Part shown: in pieces, positions 5,852-7,526 of the stretch
Numbering within the stretch: position 1 is the stretch's first letter
Layout: the number at the start of each line of letters is the position of its first letter
Assembly (NCBI GenBank): GCA_028712345.1
Contig: JAQTQF010000084.1
Span: 1 to 7,526 of the forward strand
From: Phycisphaerae bacterium
Lineage (GTDB): Bacteria; Planctomycetota; Phycisphaerae; Sedimentisphaerales; UBA12454
DNA length: 7,526 nucleotides
Direction of reading: 5' to 3'
The notes under the pieces: model-generated
Databases searched by the model: none
Told to the model about the DNA's origin: nothing
What the model saw: only the letters and a program-made list of their open reading frames with translations
Translations under genes and position numbers: made by a program

Positions 5852-5907
5852 AAAATACTAAATTAGTCGCACAAACCTTCAATCCGGCTGCCGGAATTAG
5901 TATTTTT
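5852..5907 (+). terminator. Possible structured terminator after ispD
   Basis: Outer arms AAAATACTAAATT (5852-5864) and AATTAGTATTTT (5895-5906) pair with a single bulged A. Inside is a TCCGG-ctg-CCGGA hairpin (5883-5895). The right arm ends in five T (5903-5907). The fold is AT-rich and partly exclusive with the inner hairpin, so termination is plausible but unproven. Apart from this and the promoter at 5924-5951, nothing is seen between ispD and the next gene. Confidence 0.35.
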
Positions 5908-5923
5908 GCCCAAAATATACTGC

Positions 5924-5951
5924 TTGACAACCATTCTTTAATTGATTTAAT
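5924..5951 (+). promoter_or_regulatory. Sigma70-type promoter for the secreted TPR-like protein
   Basis: TTGACA (5924-5929), a 16-nt spacer and TTTAAT (5946-5951). Transcription should start near 5958, leaving a leader of about 46 nt. The boxes are the same as at the promoter of the Cys-rich secreted protein at the other end of the window. Confidence 0.65.
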
Positions 5952-6003
5952 GTCATAAACGGACCCATTAGAAACCAGAATTCAAGGTTGAAAGGATTTA
6001 ACG

Positions 6004-6774
6004 ATGAAAAAGATAGCTATTTTGATCATCCTCGCCAGTTTACCAGCCATTGTATTGGGCGGCCACAAAAGGTTTTACACCGAAAAGCCGGGGCCGGATG
6101 TTTTCGAGGAAATGACCCCCTCGGCCGCTGCGGAAGTCGCCCTGGTTGAACAAGTCCTCGCAAAGCGGCTTGCCTATCGCAAGGAACTCGAAAAGCTCAA
6201 ATCTTTTTATGAGCAAAGCGGCAACCAGCTCAAACTCGAATGGGTACAGAGGGAATTTAACTCGCTGGACTCGGCTCCAAGATACAAATACATTATAGAA
6301 GCCGAAGTCGCGGGAGAGAAACTTGTAGCCAAGGATTCCATTCCAAGAGCTACCGCTCTCTACAATGAGGGCTTCGAGCTTTACAACAAAGCTTTTCTTA
6401 TTCCGATATTTACCAGCGGAAAAAAATTACGGCTTGCCCTGAATAAATTCAACGAACTGATAAAAGAGTACCCGGCCAGCGACAAGATAGACGATGCCGC
6501 CTATATGGCAGGCAAGATTCACGAACATTTCAAGGATTATTCCATTGCCGTGCTTTACTACAAGAGAGCTTTTCAGTGGAATCCGGATACTTCGTACCCG
6601 GCCCGCTACAAGGCCGCAAGGCTGCTCGACTATCAGTTATTTGAAAGAGACGAAGCACTGAAACTCTACAGGGAATCGCTTATAAAAGAAAAAGCCTATT
6701 ATAATAACAGCGAAGAAATACAACTTAGAATAGAACAATTGACGGCTGATGCAGAAAAGGTAAAGATTGAATAG
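6004..6774 (+). CDS. Secreted TPR-like repeat protein of unknown function
   Basis: 256 residues, probably exported. Residues 1-20 are a signal peptide (MKK, then a hydrophobic stretch to Val-Leu-Gly-Gly); cleavage is likely at Gly19 or Gly20 and there is no lipobox Cys. Residues 40-88 are a long charged helix, possibly coiled coil. From about 113 to 232 come helical pairs of TPR type: LALNKFNELIKEYPASDKID, then AAYMAGKIHEHFKDYSIAVLYYKRAFQWNP (163-194), then ARYKAARLLDYQLFERDEALKLYRESL. The layout recalls BamD/CpoB-like periplasmic scaffolds, but I see no family-specific signature and assign no function. AAAGGA lies 7 nt before the ATG and a strong promoter lies upstream. A strong terminator follows the stop, so it is probably a single-gene transcript. 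Confidence 0.85.
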   Translation: MKKIAILIILASLPAIVLGGHKRFYTEKPGPDVFEEMTPSAAAEVALVEQVLAKRLAYRKELEKLKSFYEQSGNQLKLEWVQREFNSLDSAPRYKYIIEAEVAGEKLVAKDSIPRATALYNEGFELYNKAFLIPIFTSGKKLRLALNKFNELIKEYPASDKIDDAAYMAGKIHEHFKDYSIAVLYYKRAFQWNPDTSYPARYKAARLLDYQLFERDEALKLYRESLIKEKAYYNNSEEIQLRIEQLTADAEKVKIE

Positions 6775-6800
6775 TCCTTTCCCGATGCAATGTTAAATGC

Positions 6801-6835
6801 CAGGCCTGTAAAATATAATACAGGCCTGTTTTTTT
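6801..6835 (+). terminator. Rho-independent terminator of the TPR-like gene
   Basis: A perfect 10-bp stem, CAGGCCTGTA (6801-6810) with TACAGGCCTG (6819-6828), has an 8-nt AT loop and is followed by seven T (6829-6835). It lies 26 nt after the stop and insulates tilS from the upstream gene. Confidence 0.92.
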
Positions 6836-6863
6836 AATATGGATTATGTTTTTTTAGAAAAAT

Positions 6864-7526
6864 ATGCTAAAAGCAGTCGAACAAACAATTTTAAATTTTA
6901 TCGGCCTTCACAGCCTTGTGCCCAAAGGATCGAGAATTCTTATAGCCGTCTCCGGCGGCGCCGATTCGGTCGGACTGGTTGAAATTCTTGCCAGTCTCAA
7001 ATCATCAGGCAAAATCGACAGCGATTTCCATATCGTACATATAAATCACTTACTGCGAGGCAATGAAAGTTTTCAGGATGAACGCTATGTAACCGCCCTG
7101 GCACAAAAACATAATCTGCCAATAACGGTTGAACAAATCGATGTAAAAAAATATGCGGCAGAAAAAAAACTCTCGATTGAGACCGCTGCCAGACAGCTTC
7201 GGATTGGTGCACTTTGCAGAATAGCAAATCAAAACAACTGTTCGGCGATAGCTACAGCCCACCATAAAAACGACAACACCGAAACGGTCATTCATCGATT
7301 ATCAAGAGGCACAGCATTTAAGGGGCTTTGCGGAATAAGACCAAAAAGCACTCTAAACGAAACTGTTTTTATCCGGCCGATGCTGTGCATTTGTCGAGAC
7401 AAAATTGAAACTTATATTTCTTCGCAAAATATCAAATGGCAAACCGACCGCACAAATATCGACTGCCGTTTTACAAGAAATCGTATCAGGCACAAACTCC
7501 TGCCGTCTCTTCAAAAACAATCGCAC
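6864..7526 (+). CDS. tilS: tRNA(Ile)-lysidine synthetase, N-terminal part (cut by window edge)
   Basis: Uses ATP and lysine to convert the wobble C34 of the tRNA-Ile with CAU anticodon into lysidine, so that it reads AUA and is charged with Ile; essential in most bacteria. The 221 visible codons hold the catalytic PP-loop domain: SGGADS (30-35), HINHLLRG (59-66), ETAAR (106-110), ATAHHKNDNTET (130-141), RGTAFKGLCGI (148-158), a conserved Arg-Pro (171-172), and TDRTN...RNRIRHKLLP (194-214). The usual ARxxRY motif reads ARQLRI here. The C-terminal tRNA-binding domains lie beyond the window. The ATG at 6864 is the natural N-terminus by homology, but no Shine-Dalgarno precedes it in an AT-rich 28-nt stretch after the terminator. 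No clear promoter was found. Confidence 0.95.
   Translation, partial: MLKAVEQTILNFIGLHSLVPKGSRILIAVSGGADSVGLVEILASLKSSGKIDSDFHIVHINHLLRGNESFQDERYVTALAQKHNLPITVEQIDVKKYAAEKKLSIETAARQLRIGALCRIANQNNCSAIATAHHKNDNTETVIHRLSRGTAFKGLCGIRPKSTLNETVFIRPMLCICRDKIETYISSQNIKWQTDRTNIDCRFTRNRIRHKLLPSLQKQSH

Noticed and set aside
5725..5958. Plus-strand frame of 77 codons overlapping the end of ispD
   Set aside because: It starts inside ispD in another frame and ends in the promoter of the next gene; no ribosome site or domain.
1..7526. CRISPR array, tRNA/rRNA gene, transposase, prophage or defence genes
   Set aside because: Both strands were read; no spaced direct repeats, cloverleaf, or relevant protein motif was found.

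Overview
This is a chromosomal housekeeping segment from a bacterium with moderate GC content and standard genetic code. The best guess is a planctomycete of the Phycisphaerae/Sedimentisphaerales type. That guess rests on the style of the IspD protein, the secreted proteins of unknown family, and intergenic short repeats that I recall from such uncultivated lineages. It is an inference and cannot be proved from this window. Six protein genes are complete or nearly so, and one Cys-rich secreted protein is cut by the left edge.

Left part, minus strand. Positions 1-362 hold the N-terminal part of a secreted Cys-rich protein of unknown function. It has its own strong promoter (about 542-570) and a long leader of about 170 nt with a hairpin and direct repeats. 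Upstream of it, also on the minus strand, is carB (678-3884, large subunit of carbamoyl-phosphate synthase). carB ends in heptanucleotide repeats followed by a clean intrinsic terminator. There is no carA beside it.

Middle. The 164-nt intergenic region 3885-4048 separates divergent carB and mscL. It holds a run of eight G that falls inside the spacer of one candidate carB promoter. On the plus strand, mscL (short mechanosensitive channel), a CobA/CobO-type cobalamin adenosyltransferase and ispD (MEP isoprenoid pathway) run in series. mscL and the adenosyltransferase overlap by 8 nt. The 123-nt gap before ispD holds degenerate heptad repeats and a small palindromic element.

Right part, plus strand. 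After a possible structured terminator there is a good sigma70-type promoter driving a secreted TPR-like protein (6004-6774), closed by a strong intrinsic terminator. tilS (tRNA-Ile lysidine synthetase) then runs off the right edge.

The genes serve separate core functions: pyrimidine/arginine precursor, osmotic safety valve, B12 cofactor, isoprenoids and tRNA modification. I see no defence island, CRISPR array, transposase, prophage or new multi-gene system. The observations most worth checking are the homopolymer in the carB promoter region, the MscL that stops right after TM2, the heptad repeats lying directly behind stop codons, the IspD insertion, and the leader and Cys cluster of the secreted protein at the left edge.
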